Positions 37,734 to 49,340 of a stretch of 64,000 bases of DNA are shown here, piece by piece; the stretch's first letter is position 1, and each line of letters starts with the position of its first letter. The stretch is from Pseudoalteromonas sp. P1-9 (lineage in GTDB: Bacteria > Pseudomonadota > Gammaproteobacteria > Enterobacterales > Alteromonadaceae). Under the pieces are notes generated by a model. It was not told where the DNA came from and ran no database searches. It saw only the letters and a list, made by a program, of their open reading frames with translations. Both the position numbers and the translations under genes were made by a program. Location: assembly GCF_001399975.1 (NCBI RefSeq), contig NZ_LKBD01000006.1:62001-126000 (forward strand), written 5' to 3'.

Positions 37734-38535
37734 AATTAAATTGGTTATGTGACAACAGCGGCATTTTTTGCCTTACGTCTGTCAATTTATCCATATTGGG
37801 TAAGTATACGATATTGTGAGCTTCATCACCTAACATCGCCTCTATCTCACCCCAAGGTGAAATAATCACACTATGACCATACGTTTGTCTGCCATTGTCA
37901 TGTGTGCCTGTGGTAGCAGCAGCAACCAGGTATACTTGACTCTCAATCGCTCGCGCTTGTAGCAATGGCAACCAATGTGCCTTGCCAGTAGGTAAGGTAA
38001 ATGCCGATGGCACTAAAATAATCTCCGCTCCTAAAGCTCTAAGTGCACCAAACAAGCCCGGAAAGCGCATATCATAACAAACCGTTAAGCCTATTTTACC
38101 AAACGGTGTGTCAACTACGACTAAGTCTTTGCCGGCGATAGTGGTATTGGATTCACGATAATTTTGTTTTGCATCGTCAACATCCACATCGAATAAATGA
38201 ATTTTGTTATAGCGTGCAACCACTTCACCTAACTGATTAACCATTAAAGAGGCTGCGTAATATTTTGTCCCTTCTGCGATTGGGATAGTGCCGGCACTTA
38301 TCCAGACGTTAAACTGTTTTGCCAACTGACATACTTCATCAATAAATGGCGCACTATTATTGGCAAATGCCATTAAGTCGTGGGCTTTGGCATCAAAACA
38401 AGCAAACCCTTCTGGCAAACAAACCAGCAAAGGATCATTTACATGCAGGTCGCGCAAGGCAATTAACTGTTGGCGTAAATAATCCAAGTTGCTACTTGGT
38501 TTAGCGCTTACCGTCCATTGCAAAACAACAATCAT
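37711..38535 (-). CDS. carbon-nitrogen hydrolase (Nit1-type amidase)
   Basis: 274 residues of the nitrilase superfamily. The catalytic triad is visible: E42 (P-E-G-F), K111 (Y-N-K-I-H-L-F) and C153 (T-V-C-Y-D-M-R-F-P). The Y-D-M-R-F-P-x-L context is that of the Nit1/deaminated-glutathione amidase group, so a metabolite-repair role is likely. It overlaps yhdP by 4 nt and tldD by 23 nt. Confidence 0.92.
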   Translation of the reverse strand: MIVVLQWTVSAKPSSNLDYLRQQLIALRDLHVNDPLLVCLPEGFACFDAKAHDLMAFANNSAPFIDEVCQLAKQFNVWISAGTIPIAEGTKYYAASLMVNQLGEVVARYNKIHLFDVDVDDAKQNYRESNTTIAGKDLVVVDTPFGKIGLTVCYDMRFPGLFGALRALGAEIILVPSAFTLPTGKAHWLPLLQARAIESQVYLVAAATTGTHDNGRQTYGHSVIISPWGEIEAMLGDEAHNIVYLPNMDKLTDVRQKMPLLSHNQFNYEFKHEQ

Positions 38536-41500
38536 TGATTTTGACCTTCTGTTTTATCAACTTTAGATTGCTCATTTGGCATAGTTGCATCACTTAGCGG
38601 CACTATTTTCTTCTCAGCTGGCAACACATCTTGTTTTGGTGTACCAGGCAAGGTCGATTGTGGAATTTCAATTTCACGGCTCTTCTTACCTTTTTCTGTA
38701 ACAACTGGTTGCTCAAAGGTACCGGTAATGGTGTATTCAATTTCAGAAATAACGCGCGCTGAATGCAGCACTTTATCTATCGCGAGTGCCGCTAAACCTG
38801 TTACAGGGTTTACCATCCAAGCAACAATTACTGGAATGCTTGAAGTCACCTCTGGCGCAACCCACATGGTATAATCAATTTTTTGCGTATTGAGGTCTGC
38901 ATAACCTTTAATGGTTAAATCTGCAGGCACACCATTTAGCTCAGTATCCTTGGTATACGCCACGCCCTTATCAACCTGCATACTGCCCTGCATGCTGTTG
39001 TAAAAAAATCCTTTGGCAAATACATCTCGAAAATCCAGTTTAAGCTTGCGCACTAACGAATCTAAGCTTAACAATGAAAATACACGTGCACCGCCGTCGC
39101 TAATATCGGTAATATAGCCATCGCCTAAACGCCATTTTAAATCGCCAGAAAGCGACTGTGTATTAAACTGATAAGGCGTACCATACCAGTACAAATCAAT
39201 ATCGATTTCGGCGTTAGATTCTTTAATTGAGCTGGTGAGGTCAAATTCGTCGGTTAGCTCACCGATATCTTTACTTACTAGTTTGCCGCTTAAGTTAGTT
39301 TTTTGTTTTTGCCAGCTGCCTTCGCCGATAAATAAGTGCTTGCCTTTATCCACAGTCAGCTTACTGATCAGCAAACCGTTATCAGCCGGATCTAAATCAA
39401 GGGCGAGCTTATCTAGCTGATAGCTATCCACTTTACAATCGGCACAGTTAAATCGAATCGCCGGTAAATGGGTTAACCATTCATTGTCTTGTGGGCTACC
39501 AAAGTCATCAATTGGCTTTAAACCGACACTAGGCTGTGGCTCGGTTTCTTCAGGTTTAAAGTTAAGCCGTAAATAATCCGCTTCAATAAACACAGGTCGC
39601 TGCGCCAGAATACGTGGAATACTCACTTCTGCGCGCACTTCTTTACCATTTATTTTCAGCTGGGTAGATTGCGCTAATGCACTAAGATTTATCTCAAGAT
39701 CATGAAACTCAATTTCCGATAGTGTCGCATAATCGATATTGACATTTACCTCTTTTAACTTAGGAAATACGTGATTATCTGAAGTCGACTCGGTTGGTGT
39801 AGCGACTAAGTGGTCTATAAACGGGATCCACTCCACGATATCGGCTTTTGCAAGGGCTACCGTCACATCAAAGCCACTAGCATTAATACCAAAATCGTTT
39901 TCACCGACGATTAAGTGTGCATTACTTACCTTACCTAAGCGATTATCAACAATACTATTAAAATAGAGTTGCTGATTAATATTTGCTGTGATCAAGTTCG
40001 AGATTTCATCGCCTCTTACATTTAAGGTAAAGGGCCATACTTGATCACGTTTTTTACTATATGGCGCTGGTAATGCAGTACTTAAGCCTATTAAATCTGA
40101 CGATGCACTGGCAGTATAATTAAACCCTTGTGGCTTTAACTGCATATTAAACGCAATATCAAACGGCACAGCACCACTCATGTAACCACTCATAATGCCT
40201 TGCGTATGCTTAACAATGTCACTCACTTGCCAGCTGGCATCGCCAGTCACTGACAGGTCGTAGTTTTCGCCTTGTTGCTTGCCTTGTAAATTAAACTTAA
40301 ACGGCATATTGAGCCAACTAGCCGTCGCATTGCTTAGCTGAATATCGCTATTGTTAAAGGTTAAAGTACCGGTAACCTTATCAAAAGGAATACCCGGCTT
40401 TGCAATAAAAATCGGGGTATTGTTAAGGTCAACAGAACCACGAACACTTACTTCGCCCTTACTACTGCTTTTACTTAACGGTACTTGAATACGTGTTTTA
40501 CCAAGTACCTTACCCTGCCCTTGCACGGTTTCAAGTACCGCACCAATAGAGTTTTTTAGTGGTGTGGCTGCAAAGAAAGGCTGTAATTCTTGTGCTTTTT
40601 GCTGTGTTTCAATATCAACATTTAGCGTACTTGCATGTGATAAGTCGTCAATACTAACAACAACGCCATTACCTAACTGTAATCCAGCAAGTACTCCCTG
40701 CTGCGACACAATGTCCATGCGTTCATTTGAAAAAATTAAGTCAGCTTCAAGGTTAGTAATATCTGGCCACGATTGATTAAAATTAAATGTTGCGTCGGTC
40801 ACTTTTGCGTCAACTAAAAAACGGCCATTGTGCTCTTGATATGGGAAGCCGCTTAACTTGCCTTGCCACAACACTTTTGCCACATCTATTTTACCGCCTT
40901 GCAGTGAACGATTGAGGTAATCAATTGTGCCCTGCGGCATATAACCTCGTGGAAAGTAATGACGCGCTTTAAGTACTTCTGGACCCTGCATCTCTGCATA
41001 TAAACTAAGTTCACTTTGCTCAAATAAATTAAGAGCAAACTCTGCGGCGAAGGTCAGCTCATCATTATCTAACCAAATAGTGTCACTTTCGAGTGTCCAG
41101 CCTTGCGCTTGTTTTAGAAAATCAAGGTTAATGGTTAATTGCTTGTACGGAATAGCACGCGTAAACAGTTCGCCTGTCATGATGTAGTCTTCATTACCTT
41201 GAACTGACAACTTAGCTGCTGACTGATCGCCTACCAGCGTGAGCGATAAGTTTTGCACCCCAGGAATGCCGTTATAGTGCTGCCATGACAAATCGCGCAC
41301 TGATGTAGTAAAGAAATAATCTTCTGGGTTGTGATACTGCACATAAAAGTCAGAGACCGAGCCTTTTAGCAATAGCTGCTCAACAATCTTAGTTTGTTCA
41401 AAGGGCAGTAAAGGCGCTACATCACTTAATAATGCCAGTGGAAAGTCACGCCATTGCGTCGTAATACGGCCATTGTTGTAGTCAATTTTACCACCAAAGC

Positions 41501-42470
41501 TTGGCCATTGATTTTGATTAGCACCAATATCAAGTTCAGACGTTTCAAGTCGCCAACCATCGTTGTGCGGTCGTACTCTTAGCGTACCTGCGTTGATTTG
41601 TAACGACTCCCTTTCGCTTTGTTGTTGCCAGCTAATCTCGCTTGGCTGCCAATCTAATTGAATGTTTTCAACTTTAAACTCTTTAAATCGCGCCCACGCT
41701 TTAAAGTTAATATCGCTTTTAACTTGGGTAACGTCATCCGAAAGTACATCGCGCAACCAACTGCTGGCATTTAGCTGCTTACTTTCAACAAATAAAGTAC
41801 CAAAAGATTCAGAGAAATGTTCACCGTATAAATCGAGAATAATCTCTAATCGATTATCAGAAATACCCGGCAACGTGATGTAGCCAACGCCCTGATGCTG
41901 ATTGTTACGGTTTTGCCAAGTGACACGCTCAATAGCAATAACGCGCTTTTCATTGCGCTTGGTGTTAACTAAAAATTGGCTATTTTCTACAGCAAAGTGA
42001 CCACTTTGCGCTAAAAATAGGGTTTCGAGTACATCAATTAAATTAGCACCGTCGGTGCTTTCACCACTGCTTGGAAAAGGCTGGGTTAAATCAACTTTGG
42101 CGTTAAGCCCTGACAACACAAAATAATTTGATACTAACCTGCGCTGCAGCACAGATTGCCACACATTAACATGCAAACGCGATTGTTCAACATAGAGTCC
42201 AAGAGCTAGTGGCTGGTTTTTGCCGAACGATACCTGATTAAGTACCAATGCGGGGCCTGTGTGCTCCCAACCAGCAGAAATCGAACCAATAGCGATGTTA
42301 GTGCCAACTTGTTCGGTAATTAGTGCTTCAATTTCGGCTTTATAATCATTGGCATAGGGCAAGCTATATTTTAGCAACGACACAAGCACAGCGACCAGCA
42401 CAAGGCTGATCGCGAATATTTGCCAAACTTTACGTAAACACCAAAAACAGGTGTGCCTTACTTTTTGCAC
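38532..42470 (-). CDS. yhdP: YhdP-family AsmA-like envelope protein
   Basis: 1,312 residues, like E. coli YhdP (about 1,270). One N-terminal membrane helix (about 15-34) is followed by a very long beta-rich periplasmic part (DUF3971 and AsmA-like C-terminal domain), the bridge-like lipid-transfer fold thought to carry phospholipids to the outer membrane. The C-terminal 80 residues are Pro/Lys-rich and probably disordered. It overlaps rng by 1 nt and nit by 4 nt. Confidence 0.93.
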   Translation of the reverse strand: MQKVRHTCFWCLRKVWQIFAISLVLVAVLVSLLKYSLPYANDYKAEIEALITEQVGTNIAIGSISAGWEHTGPALVLNQVSFGKNQPLALGLYVEQSRLHVNVWQSVLQRRLVSNYFVLSGLNAKVDLTQPFPSSGESTDGANLIDVLETLFLAQSGHFAVENSQFLVNTKRNEKRVIAIERVTWQNRNNQHQGVGYITLPGISDNRLEIILDLYGEHFSESFGTLFVESKQLNASSWLRDVLSDDVTQVKSDINFKAWARFKEFKVENIQLDWQPSEISWQQQSERESLQINAGTLRVRPHNDGWRLETSELDIGANQNQWPSFGGKIDYNNGRITTQWRDFPLALLSDVAPLLPFEQTKIVEQLLLKGSVSDFYVQYHNPEDYFFTTSVRDLSWQHYNGIPGVQNLSLTLVGDQSAAKLSVQGNEDYIMTGELFTRAIPYKQLTINLDFLKQAQGWTLESDTIWLDNDELTFAAEFALNLFEQSELSLYAEMQGPEVLKARHYFPRGYMPQGTIDYLNRSLQGGKIDVAKVLWQGKLSGFPYQEHNGRFLVDAKVTDATFNFNQSWPDITNLEADLIFSNERMDIVSQQGVLAGLQLGNGVVVSIDDLSHASTLNVDIETQQKAQELQPFFAATPLKNSIGAVLETVQGQGKVLGKTRIQVPLSKSSSKGEVSVRGSVDLNNTPIFIAKPGIPFDKVTGTLTFNNSDIQLSNATASWLNMPFKFNLQGKQQGENYDLSVTGDASWQVSDIVKHTQGIMSGYMSGAVPFDIAFNMQLKPQGFNYTASASSDLIGLSTALPAPYSKKRDQVWPFTLNVRGDEISNLITANINQQLYFNSIVDNRLGKVSNAHLIVGENDFGINASGFDVTVALAKADIVEWIPFIDHLVATPTESTSDNHVFPKLKEVNVNIDYATLSEIEFHDLEINLSALAQSTQLKINGKEVRAEVSIPRILAQRPVFIEADYLRLNFKPEETEPQPSVGLKPIDDFGSPQDNEWLTHLPAIRFNCADCKVDSYQLDKLALDLDPADNGLLISKLTVDKGKHLFIGEGSWQKQKTNLSGKLVSKDIGELTDEFDLTSSIKESNAEIDIDLYWYGTPYQFNTQSLSGDLKWRLGDGYITDISDGGARVFSLLSLDSLVRKLKLDFRDVFAKGFFYNSMQGSMQVDKGVAYTKDTELNGVPADLTIKGYADLNTQKIDYTMWVAPEVTSSIPVIVAWMVNPVTGLAALAIDKVLHSARVISEIEYTITGTFEQPVVTEKGKKSREIEIPQSTLPGTPKQDVLPAEKKIVPLSDATMPNEQSKVDKTEGQNQ

Positions 42471-43942
42471 TACATCATCACCACATCAAACTGCTCTTGA
42501 TTATACAAGCTTTCCGTTTGAATACTGACTTGTTTCTTAATAAAAAGTTCAAGTTCAGCTAAGTTGTGATACTCATCATTAATCAGTGCTTCGCTAACTG
42601 CTGGCGAAGCGTAAACAACAAATTTAGTCGCATCGTAAGCACGATTAACACGCACAATTTCACGTAAAATTTCGTAGCAAACAGTTTCAACTGTTTTAAG
42701 TGCGCCTCGCCCTTTACACACTGGACACTCGCCACACAAAATATGCTCTAGACTTTCGCGCGTACGCTTACGCGTCATTTCGACTAAGCCTAGCGCTGAA
42801 AAACCGTTGATATTGGTTTTGGCACGATCTGGCGCCATAGCAACTTCTAAGCAATGAAGTACACGACGCTTATGCTCAGCACTGGCCATATCAATAAAGT
42901 CGATAATGATAATGCCGCCTAAATTACGCAAACGCAACTGACGAGCAATCGCTTGAGTTGCCTCAATATTAGTATTAAAGATGGTTTCTTCAAGGTTACG
43001 ATGGCCAACAAACGCACCGGTGTTTACATCTACCGTTGTCATTGCTTCGGTCTGGTCAAATATTAAATAACCACCCGATTTAAGCTCCACCTTACGTTCA
43101 AGTGCTCGTTGGATTTCATGTTCAACACTGAATAAATCAAAAATTGGACGTTCACCCGGATAATATTCCAGTGCTTTGGCAAGCTCTGGTACAAACTCTT
43201 CGGTAAACGCTGTGAGCTGCTGATAAGTGAGCTTTGAATCAACACGAATACGCTCCATGTCTTCACCGACATAATCACGCAGTGTGCGAAAAGCAAGGGT
43301 CAAGTCTTCGTGCAGAATCGATTCTTTACGCGTTTTTTTGCGTTTTTTTGCTATTTTATGCCACAGCTTTTTTAAGAATTTTGCATCGTGCTCTAATTCA
43401 GCTTCAGTTGCGCCTTCAGCTGCAGTGCGCACAATAAAGCCACCTTCCTGATCATGAAATGGCGCAACAACCTTTTTTAAACGCTCGCGCTCTTCTTCAC
43501 TCTCAATACGCTGCGATACACCCACATGAGTAGCATCCGGCATAAACACTAAATAACGCGATGGAATAGTGATATCTGTTGTTAAGCGCGCACCTTTAGT
43601 GCCAAGTGGATCTTTAACCACTTGCACCATAATAAACTGACCCTGCCTCACTAGTTCACGAATATCCTGAACTTTTTTGATTGGCTGATCATCCACGCCT
43701 TCGGCAATTGAGGTGCTATTTACAATATCAGATGCGTGTAAAAATGCGGCTTTTTCAAGGCCTATATCAACAAACGCTGCTTGCATACCTGGTAACACGC
43801 GGCTCACTTTACCAAGGTAAATATTGCCAACAATACCAAGATTACCTTCACGCTCTAACTGTACTTCTTGCAGCACGCCGTTTTCAATTAATGCGACGCG
43901 ACTTTCACTAGGGGTGACGTTAATTAATAACTCTGAGCTCAT
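42470..43942 (-). CDS. rng: ribonuclease G
   Basis: 490 residues. An endoribonuclease for the 16S rRNA 5' end and mRNA turnover. The S1 domain (about 35-125) contains G-N-I-Y-L-G-K-V, and the catalytic region has V-D-V-N-T-G and I-D-F-I-D-M. The zinc-link C-G-E-C-P-V-C is near residues 406-412. It lacks the long C-terminal scaffold of RNase E. It overlaps maf by 4 nt. Confidence 0.96.
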   Translation of the reverse strand: MSSELLINVTPSESRVALIENGVLQEVQLEREGNLGIVGNIYLGKVSRVLPGMQAAFVDIGLEKAAFLHASDIVNSTSIAEGVDDQPIKKVQDIRELVRQGQFIMVQVVKDPLGTKGARLTTDITIPSRYLVFMPDATHVGVSQRIESEEERERLKKVVAPFHDQEGGFIVRTAAEGATEAELEHDAKFLKKLWHKIAKKRKKTRKESILHEDLTLAFRTLRDYVGEDMERIRVDSKLTYQQLTAFTEEFVPELAKALEYYPGERPIFDLFSVEHEIQRALERKVELKSGGYLIFDQTEAMTTVDVNTGAFVGHRNLEETIFNTNIEATQAIARQLRLRNLGGIIIIDFIDMASAEHKRRVLHCLEVAMAPDRAKTNINGFSALGLVEMTRKRTRESLEHILCGECPVCKGRGALKTVETVCYEILREIVRVNRAYDATKFVVYASPAVSEALINDEYHNLAELELFIKKQVSIQTESLYNQEQFDVVMM

Positions 43943-44511
43943 GCAAATTCCTTTAAAAATTGCGCCAATAATTGCTCGGTTTCATACAATGGCAACCCCA
44001 TAACGGCAAAGTAACTGCCATTAAGCTTAGTAACAAATCTACCTGCTCCACCTTGAATACCGTAGCTTCCTGCTTTATCAAATGGCTCGTTTGTTGCGCA
44101 ATAATCGTTAACTTCTTGTTGTGACAACTTTTTAAATGTAACGTCAGTCACAACTAACTGCGACATTACCCCTTGCTGATTGGCAAATGCAATGGCGGTC
44201 ATCACTTGATGGGTTTGACCTGACAATGACGAAAGGGTAGCAATTGCATCAGCCAAATCGGCTGGTTTACCTAACACCGTATCGTTTAATACCACCACAG
44301 TGTCAGAACCCAGTACAGGACAATTGTGAGCAGCTAATTTTACACCTGCTAACGCTTTTTCTTCTGCAAGGCGACAAACAAACTGCTCAGCTGATTCGCC
44401 TGTTTGTTGTGTTTCATCAATATCTGTTGCGAACTGCTCAAACTCAACATGCAGTTGAGCAAGCAATTGTTTGCGTCTGGGAGAAGCAGACGCTAAATAA
44501 ATTTTAGTCAA
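43939..44511 (-). CDS. maf: Maf-family nucleoside triphosphate pyrophosphatase
   Basis: 190 residues. The Maf signature L-A-S-A-S-P-R-R opens the protein, and G-S-D-T-V-V (near 68) and the G-S-Y-G-I-Q-G motif (near 147) follow. The position between mreD and rng matches E. coli YhdE, which hydrolyses dTTP/UTP and modified nucleotides. Confidence 0.94.
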   Translation of the reverse strand: MTKIYLASASPRRKQLLAQLHVEFEQFATDIDETQQTGESAEQFVCRLAEEKALAGVKLAAHNCPVLGSDTVVVLNDTVLGKPADLADAIATLSSLSGQTHQVMTAIAFANQQGVMSQLVVTDVTFKKLSQQEVNDYCATNEPFDKAGSYGIQGGAGRFVTKLNGSYFAVMGLPLYETEQLLAQFLKEFA

Positions 44512-44513
44512 AA

Positions 44514-44990
44514 TTAGCGTATCCTAAAGTGACGTCGATATTTTCTTAGCAGTAAAAACAACCACGGCCACGCCAATGCCCCCGTTAAAACCGGCCATAA
44601 ATATTGTGGTAAAAAATAAATATCGAGTAAAAAGTGATTCAGCCAAAACACCAAAAGATAATAAAGCGCCAAAAATAACGCCACTAACATCGCTTGCTGC
44701 CAAACACTAAAATTACGAATTTTCTGGTAATTACTTGCCGTAATATAAATCACAATTGAGTAAGTAAGTGATCGCACACCGAGTGGAGAACCTAGCGCTA
44801 AGTCAATAATCAGGCCGGCCATCCAAGCAAAGCCTATGTTTACCCTATGAGGTAAGGCGATAGACCAATACATAATTACCAACAACACTAAGTCAGGGCG
44901 ATACATTTCAAATGCAATTGGCAATGGCATTAATGCAACTACTAAAGAAACAAATACCGAAAGTAAAATAAATCCTAAATGCCTAGTCAT
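44514..44990 (-). CDS. mreD: rod shape-determining protein MreD
   Basis: 158 residues, about five membrane helices and short loops. Part of the elongasome with MreB, MreC, RodA and PBP2. Poorly conserved in sequence; the assignment rests on topology, size and its 8-nt overlap with mreC. Confidence 0.94.
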   Translation of the reverse strand: MTRHLGFILLSVFVSLVVALMPLPIAFEMYRPDLVLLVIMYWSIALPHRVNIGFAWMAGLIIDLALGSPLGVRSLTYSIVIYITASNYQKIRNFSVWQQAMLVALFLALYYLLVFWLNHFLLDIYFLPQYLWPVLTGALAWPWLFLLLRKYRRHFRIR

Positions 44991-45816
44991 TGGCCACCTC
45001 GTTACGCCAAAGCAAAATCAGCAAACGAATGCGGTCGAGCTCGGCAATTGGACTGGCATAGACTTCAGAAAAAGGCCTACCCTCGTTACGATTAATACTG
45101 GTTACAGTGGCGACCGGATAGCCTTCAGGAAACACGCCACCCAAACCTGAACTCACCAGCACATCACCAATACGAATATCCATGCTATGTGGCACATGAG
45201 ATAATTTAAGCTGGTCAATTTTACCAATACCTTCCACCACAGTACGCACATTATTGCGTAATACACGCACAGGCGTAGCGTGTTGCGTATCGGTGATTAA
45301 TAACACTCGACTCGTCGTGCTGCCAACCTGAGTCACTTGACCAACAATACCTTTGTCATCAATCACAGCGAGGCTTTCTTTAACATCATCAAGTAAACCG
45401 CGATTAATCAACACCTGATGACTGTATGGGTTGGAATGAACTGATAAAACCTGAGCAACCAGCTTACGCTCTTCAAGTTTATTTGAAGAGCCGAGCAAGG
45501 CTCTTAGCTTTTGGTTTTCGAGCTGTAAGAACTCATATTGCTGCAATTTTTGATTTTGCACCAATTGCGCTTCGCGTAGGGCATCGTTCTCAACCATTAA
45601 ACGCTGGTGAGAAGAAAGGTTTTTACTGCCTTCGCGGAACATTTCATAAGGGAGGTTTGCAAGGTAAAACAAAGGGCTAACTATGGTGTTTAAGCTAGCC
45701 CTTACTTTGGAACCGCCATCGGTGTAGCGATCGCCGATAATCAGCACCACACTCAATACGATGGCAATTACCAAACGTAATTGCAACGAGGTATTTCTAC
45801 CAAAAATTAAATTCAT
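44983..45816 (-). CDS. mreC: rod shape-determining protein MreC
   Basis: 277 residues. One membrane helix (about 13-30), a coiled coil (about 70-110), then the beta-barrel periplasmic domains with G-I-V-G-Q-V (near 154) and V-S-S-G-L-G-G-V-F-P-E-G (near 225-236). It links MreB to the periplasmic synthases. It lies 40 nt after mreB. Confidence 0.96.
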   Translation of the reverse strand: MNLIFGRNTSLQLRLVIAIVLSVVLIIGDRYTDGGSKVRASLNTIVSPLFYLANLPYEMFREGSKNLSSHQRLMVENDALREAQLVQNQKLQQYEFLQLENQKLRALLGSSNKLEERKLVAQVLSVHSNPYSHQVLINRGLLDDVKESLAVIDDKGIVGQVTQVGSTTSRVLLITDTQHATPVRVLRNNVRTVVEGIGKIDQLKLSHVPHSMDIRIGDVLVSSGLGGVFPEGYPVATVTSINRNEGRPFSEVYASPIAELDRIRLLILLWRNEVAND

Positions 45817-45856
45817 TGCGCCCTCAAAGAGCAGTAAAACAAGTGTATTTAGCTAC

Positions 45857-46963
<1,107 letters not shown>

Positions 46964-46985
46964 TCAAATAATAAATATAAAGTGT

Positions 46986-48977
46986 CTAGCGCTCGCGCAC
47001 TAGACGAAAACCGATGTAATTAGCACGAAAATCCGTTGCTAAAATTAGGCGTGTCGACGCACGCGCTAAGGTAGGTGCAAAATTCCATGCACCGCCACGA
47101 ATCGCAACATCAGAACGACCTGCCGTTTTTTGGGTCCACTCCCACACATTACCAACGGTGTCATAAACGCCAAAACGGTTAGCGCTAAACGACCCTACAG
47201 GTGCTGGGCTCTGATTTGACCACTCACTACCACACCAACCACAATTAGCTAAGTTATTGCCAATATCATTACCCCAAGGGTAATCGGTTTTAGTGCCGGC
47301 ACGTGCCGCATATTCCCACTCCACCTCAGTTGGCAGGCGATATTCGTTGCCTGTTCTTTCACTTAACCAATCAGCATACGCTTTGGCATCTGAGTAAGTT
47401 AAGCACACAACTGGAAAATTATCTTTTTGCTCGTAGCCTGGGTTTTGCCAATTAAGCGACGCTTCCCACACTGGCTCACCATTTAAATAGTAAGCACAGC
47501 CTTGGCCACTTTCTGCTTCTGTTTTATAAGCAGTATCGGCAACAAATTCGTTGTATTCGCCTACTGTTACTTCTTTCTCGTTCATCGCGTACGAATCACT
47601 CAGAATCTTTTTAACAATAGGTTGCTCGTTTGTTAAACCGTTACCGGTTAAATCACCCATTTCAAACTCGCCTGCTGGGATCACAATCATGCCAGCTGAA
47701 TTTGCAATCGTGCTGCGAGTTGAAAGGCTTGGTGTAGTCGTTGTTTGGCGAGTGCGCGTTTGATTATAGTTAGACTGGGTAATCGTCTCTTTTCTTAAAT
47801 TTGCGCGTAATGTTTGCGAGCGTTTTAAATTAATATTTCGCGTATAGGTTTGATAACCTTGTTTGCGAATTTCAATGTCATAGCTACCTGATGGCAATGA
47901 CACATCTAAACGAGTTGAGCCGTAGCTTACACCATTAATAAACACTTCATCATCGCGCACGTTAGAACGCAATGTGAGCTGGAACAATCGCTCCTTTTTT
48001 GGCGTATTTACCTCTACCGTATCACGGTTAGTTACCATGCTTGCTGATGAGGGCGCGCTTTTATTATCTTTAAAACGCACTACTGGTTCATCGTAGCTTG
48101 CACTTATAACTGGCTGATAAACATTAGGAATTGCTGAACCATAATCAGAACAGAAGCTGTTATCTAGATTAAGCAAGTTACATAAACGGCTGGCGTTTAC
48201 TTCGCCGCGCATGGTTACGCTTAGGTTGGTATTATAATTACCTTGCCCGCTAAATGAGCTGTTAACCACATGACTGCTTAATACTTGAACCTGTGCACCT
48301 GACATATTGCGTTTTGGTTCAACCACTCTCTGCTCGGTAATATTGGCAAAAATTTGGTCCATAAAGCGTTTTGTGGCTTTTTGTAAACCTTGTGATTGAC
48401 CACGTTGCTCACACGCCGCCAGCGTTTCAGTGCGCTTACAGTTTACTGTGTGATTCACTTCAACAGTGCCTTCACGGGTAAACTCATTACGTAAACGCTC
48501 AACACGTGCTGTATTTTTTTGCTGCTTTAAGCTTTCGAGGGTGTTAACTAAGGTATGTTTTGAAACGCGGATTGCTTCAATATCTTTGCGATGAGATGAA
48601 ATCGCTACAAGCTGTAGGTCTATATCATCTTTATTTTGCTTTAGATCCGCAATCGCTTTTTGGTAGCGCGTTTGCGCCGCACTAATATCCAATGTTGGGT
48701 CTTCAATTAAACGGCGATACAAATCATTCATCGCGTCTAATGATTGGTTGCGTTCTTTCTCTAAAGAAATAGAACGTGAACGAAGTAATTCCAATTGCTC
48801 TTGCAATTGTTTTTCTTGTTTTAGATGTTTATCTAAAACACCAGATAACTCTTTGAATTCAGACTGCTTAATATCTATTTCAGCTTGAATGCTTGATACT
48901 GTATTAGTGTCTTGTCCATGCGCTTGCCAAGTAAATAGGCTAAGCGAGATCACCAATGACAAAGGTGCTAGTCGCAT
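46986..48977 (-). CDS. coiled-coil, PEGA and FGE/SUMF1-like domain protein
   Basis: 663 residues. Signal peptide (about 1-21); long coiled coil (about 25-165); middle region of no known type (170-330); PEGA domain (about 335-400, with G-S-Y-D-I-E-I-R-K-Q-G-Y); then a formylglycine-enzyme-like domain (about 430-660) with M-N-E-K-E-V-T-V, R-L-P-T-E-V-E-W-E-Y-A, D-T-V-G-N-V-W-E-W and the ending G-F-R-L-V-R. The paired active-site cysteines of true FGE are not seen near the C-terminus, so it is probably non-catalytic. It is periplasmic. It lies between mreB and the MSHA operon; its function is unknown. Confidence 0.82.
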   Translation of the reverse strand: MRLAPLSLVISLSLFTWQAHGQDTNTVSSIQAEIDIKQSEFKELSGVLDKHLKQEKQLQEQLELLRSRSISLEKERNQSLDAMNDLYRRLIEDPTLDISAAQTRYQKAIADLKQNKDDIDLQLVAISSHRKDIEAIRVSKHTLVNTLESLKQQKNTARVERLRNEFTREGTVEVNHTVNCKRTETLAACEQRGQSQGLQKATKRFMDQIFANITEQRVVEPKRNMSGAQVQVLSSHVVNSSFSGQGNYNTNLSVTMRGEVNASRLCNLLNLDNSFCSDYGSAIPNVYQPVISASYDEPVVRFKDNKSAPSSASMVTNRDTVEVNTPKKERLFQLTLRSNVRDDEVFINGVSYGSTRLDVSLPSGSYDIEIRKQGYQTYTRNINLKRSQTLRANLRKETITQSNYNQTRTRQTTTTPSLSTRSTIANSAGMIVIPAGEFEMGDLTGNGLTNEQPIVKKILSDSYAMNEKEVTVGEYNEFVADTAYKTEAESGQGCAYYLNGEPVWEASLNWQNPGYEQKDNFPVVCLTYSDAKAYADWLSERTGNEYRLPTEVEWEYAARAGTKTDYPWGNDIGNNLANCGWCGSEWSNQSPAPVGSFSANRFGVYDTVGNVWEWTQKTAGRSDVAIRGGAWNFAPTLARASTRLILATDFRANYIGFRLVRER

Positions 48978-49311
48978 ATAATTATTCCCAAAACGGCCGA
49001 TTTTTGGTTTTCTTGTTTTCGTTTTTATCGTAAGGGCACTTGCCCTAATGCTTTATGCTATTTTTTTGTCATGCAAAACACAAGCTTTGTCTTATCTTAA
49101 ATGGCAAATTTTCAATTAAATAGTAAAACTAAAGGTTGTTGTTGTTTGTTAAATAATTCAGCTGAGCAATTGAACCACTTTAAATAAGGCGAAAATAATG
49201 AAATTTAGTTATCCAAAGAAAGTTGTTTTGTACGCAAGAAAGAAGCGGCTTTAATCAGAGTCCAAAGGACCTAAAAATTTATTTCACTCCAACATTTCAT
49301 GCACTTGAAAC
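48978..49311. other. intergenic region between the FGE-like gene and the mshQ terminator
   Basis: It should contain the promoter of the FGE-like gene, but no convincing -35/-10 pair is seen. A short hairpin AGGGC ... GCCCT (49033-49046) is present. An 18-codon frame at 49198..49254 was judged too weak to call. Confidence 0.4.
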
Positions 49312-49331
49312 AAAAATAGCGTTGCAACGCT
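49312..49331 (-). terminator. intrinsic terminator at the end of the MSHA operon
   Basis: On the minus strand AGCGTTG / CAACGCT form a palindrome followed by ATTTTTG, 9 nt after the mshQ stop. Confidence 0.7.
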
Positions 49332-49340
49332 CAAAAGATG

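Noticed and set aside
49198..49254. 18-codon plus-strand frame with AAGG upstream
   Set aside because: Too short to separate from chance without conservation data.
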